Below, one piece after another: positions 5,171-6,397 of a DNA stretch of 6,397 nt. Positions within the stretch are counted from its first letter, which is position 1. The number at the start of each line of letters is the position of its first letter. Location of the stretch: NCBI GenBank assembly GCA_001795335.1, contig MGOK01000020.1:1789-8185 (forward strand), read 5' to 3'. Source of the DNA: Chloroflexi bacterium RBG_19FT_COMBO_55_16. Its GTDB lineage: Bacteria > Chloroflexota > Anaerolineae > Anaerolineales > UBA4823. The notes below the pieces were generated by a model, which saw nothing but the letters and a program-made list of their open reading frames with translations, ran no database searches and was not told the origin of the DNA. Both the position numbers and the translations under genes were made by a program.

Positions 5171-5581
5171 CTAAAACCCGAAATTGTGGATCAGCAGGCT
5201 GCGAGCCATCAGGTAAGCCGCAGGAAGCCAGAGCAGGATAGCGATGGTCAGCACCCAGATTGCCGATCTACGTTGGGTTTTGATGTTCCACTTTCCAGGG
5301 AAGAGCAAATCAAAGATCGCAATACGCGCTCCGTTGACGCCGTGGTAGATCACGCAGAAGACCAGGATAATCTCCCCCAGCATGAGCGGCGTACTGCGGT
5401 AAAGGTCGATGGCGTGTTCATATAGCGAGGGGAAGAAATAGACCGTAGCGGTGTCTAAGATATGGATGCTCAGGAAGAGCAGCGTGCCCAGGCCAGTCAA
5501 ACGATGCAGCAAGAAACTGAGCTGCCCTTCGCGTCCACGGTAGCGCGCCAGTCCGGTAATGTTTAATCGAATGACCTCCAT
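5171..5581 (-). CDS. sdhC: Succinate dehydrogenase cytochrome b subunit, SdhC-like (right copy)
   Basis: A 136-residue SdhC with three membrane segments (about 22-48, 68-92 and 106-128). Helix 1 has LLHRLTGLGTLLFLSIHILD: His26-Arg27 are in the quinone-site element and His40 is a possible second haem ligand. Helix 2 has VIYHGVNGARIAIFD with His80 at the haem b ligand position. It is clearly related to the left SdhC (same HR-x-TG, IH and HGxNGxR framework), but most other positions differ, so the two are old paralogues or separately acquired rather than a recent duplication. The start is ATG 5581-5579 with a strong AGGAGG five bases upstream. It is the first gene of a two-gene unit with sdhD, 133 bases from icd on the same strand, with an inverted repeat in between. 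Confidence 0.91.
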   Translation of the reverse strand: MEVIRLNITGLARYRGREGQLSFLLHRLTGLGTLLFLSIHILDTATVYFFPSLYEHAIDLYRSTPLMLGEIILVFCVIYHGVNGARIAIFDLLFPGKWNIKTQRRSAIWVLTIAILLWLPAAYLMARSLLIHNFGF

Positions 5582-5664
5582 TCAAACCTCCTGTGGAAGC
5601 AGGTGAAAGTGAAAATATGACCGATATGGTTGAATTTTACTACAATTAGGAGGGGTAAATTCTT

Positions 5665-5705
5665 TAAAGGGTATCAGGCGGGTGCACCCTATCTGATACC
5701 CTTTA
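5665..5705 (-). terminator. Perfect inverted repeat after icd, probable terminator
   Basis: TAAAGGGTATCAG (5665-5677) is perfectly complementary to 5693-5705, a 13-bp stem around a 15-base loop. The loop contains the palindrome GGGTGCACCC (5680-5689). It begins ten bases after the icd stop codon on the minus strand. The U-tail on the minus strand is poor (AAGAATTT), while on the plus strand it is better although no plus-strand gene ends here. Termination or partial attenuation between icd and sdhC is the simplest reading; a protein-binding or mRNA-stabilising role is possible. Confidence 0.5.
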
Positions 5706-5714
5706 GGTTTCTTT

Positions 5715-6397
5715 TCAATCGTCCATATGTTGGATCATGGCGTCGCCGAACTCGGAGGTTTTGAGCAGCTTGGCGCCGTCCATCAGGCGATGGAAGTCGT
5801 AGGTTACGGTTTTGGCAGCGATGGTGCCTTCCATCCCTTTTATGATCAGTGCGGCGGCCTCGTGCCATCCCAGGTAATTGAACATCATCTCTCCGGAAAG
5901 GATCACTGACCCAGGATTGACCTGGTCTTTATCGGCGTACTTGGGGGCGGTGCCGTGCGTGGCTTCGAAAACAGCGTGTCCCGTGGTGTAGTTGATGTTT
6001 CCACCAGGGGCGATGCCAATCCCACCCACCTGGGCCGCCAGCGCGTCAGAGAGGTAATCTCCATTCAGGTTCATCGTCGCCAGGACGTCGAACTCGCGGG
6101 CGCGGGTAATGGTCTGTTGAAAGACGATGTCGGCGATCACGTCTTTGACCAACAATTTGCCTGCTCTGAGCGCCTCTTCTTGTTCGGTGTTGGCCGCGTC
6201 TTCGCCTTTCTCCTGGGCGGTCCGCTCCCACTGAGCCCAGGTGTATACCCGCTCGCCGAAATCGCATTCGGCGACCTCATAGCCCCAGTTTCGGAAAGCG
6301 CCCTCGGTGTATTTCATGATGTTGCCTTTATGCACCAGGGTAACGCTGCGTCGCTTGTTCTCCAGGGCATACTGGATGGCGGCGCGCACCAACCGCA
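5715..6397 (-). CDS. icd: Isocitrate dehydrogenase (NADP type), C-terminal part (5' end beyond right edge)
   Basis: A soluble TCA-cycle enzyme that converts isocitrate to 2-oxoglutarate and CO2. About 226 C-terminal residues are visible; the frame is open through the right edge, so the true start is outside. Recognisable blocks are [25 protein letters not shown] (Lys equal to catalytic Lys230 of E. coli Icd), [15 protein letters not shown] (metal-binding Asp307 and Asp311 equivalents) and [11 protein letters not shown]. Lys-Tyr in APKYA and Tyr and Arg in [11 protein letters not shown] match Lys344, Tyr345, Tyr391 and Arg395, the NADP-specific set; NAD enzymes have Asp-Ile at the first pair. 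The segment between EGAF and VKDVIAD is longer than in E. coli (includes [19 protein letters not shown]) and resembles the Bacillus enzyme. It ends at TGA 5717-5715 and is upstream of the right sdhC-sdhD on the same strand. Confidence 0.96.
   Translation of the reverse strand, partial: RLVRAAIQYALENKRRSVTLVHKGNIMKYTEGAFRNWGYEVAECDFGERVYTWAQWERTAQEKGEDAANTEQEEALRAGKLLVKDVIADIVFQQTITRAREFDVLATMNLNGDYLSDALAAQVGGIGIAPGGNINYTTGHAVFEATHGTAPKYADKDQVNPGSVILSGEMMFNYLGWHEAAALIIKGMEGTIAAKTVTYDFHRLMDGAKLLKTSEFGDAMIQHMDD

Noticed and set aside
4907..5425. Plus-strand open frame of 172 codons across the right sdhD and sdhC
   Set aside because: It spans two well-supported minus-strand genes and their spacer; no ribosome binding site or motif.
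1..6397. CRISPR array, tRNA or rRNA genes, insertion sequences
   Set aside because: No regularly spaced repeats, no cloverleaf-like segment, no rRNA-like stretch and no transposase were seen on either strand.

Overview
The window is a respiratory and TCA-cycle locus from a bacterium, most likely a member of the Chloroflexota (Anaerolineae-like). The lineage call is an inference. It rests on the Firmicutes-like split bc complex (short b6-type cytochrome b plus a subunit IV fused to cytochrome c), on a Pro/Thr-rich tail of an exported protein, on actinobacteria-like SdhC/SdhD anchors and on moderate GC. No 16S or other phylogenetic marker is present.

Layout. On the minus strand, from right to left: the 3' part of icd (NADP-type isocitrate dehydrogenase, cut by the right edge); a perfect inverted repeat; a first sdhC-sdhD anchor pair (5581-4760); a second sdhC-sdhD pair (2061-1232); a short remnant of a PIN-domain gene; a terminator-like hairpin; and the 5' part of sdhA (cut by the left edge). 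Between the two anchor pairs, on the plus strand, lies a compact three-gene operon (2230-4589) for a quinol:cytochrome c oxidoreductase: Rieske protein, short cytochrome b, and subunit IV fused to a cytochrome c region with two CxxCH haem sites. This operon ends at a strong bidirectional terminator (4681-4710).

Function. Isocitrate dehydrogenase and succinate dehydrogenase are TCA-cycle enzymes. Succinate dehydrogenase passes electrons to membrane quinone, and the bc complex oxidises quinol and hands electrons on through c-type haems. The intergenic space between the left sdhC and the Rieske gene is a divergent control region. It holds a near-perfect CRP-family palindrome about 42 bases upstream of the predicted start of the bc operon transcript.

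Most interesting points: two non-identical SDH anchor pairs flanking one bc operon next to a single visible sdhA; a left-pair SdhD that lacks the helix-1 histidine; a CRP-like site in class II position; a Rieske cluster-binding loop with unusual residues; Thr instead of Cys at the covalent-haem position of cytochrome b; a two-haem subunit IV-cytochrome c fusion; and a PIN-domain fossil that may mark an old rearrangement junction upstream of sdhA.
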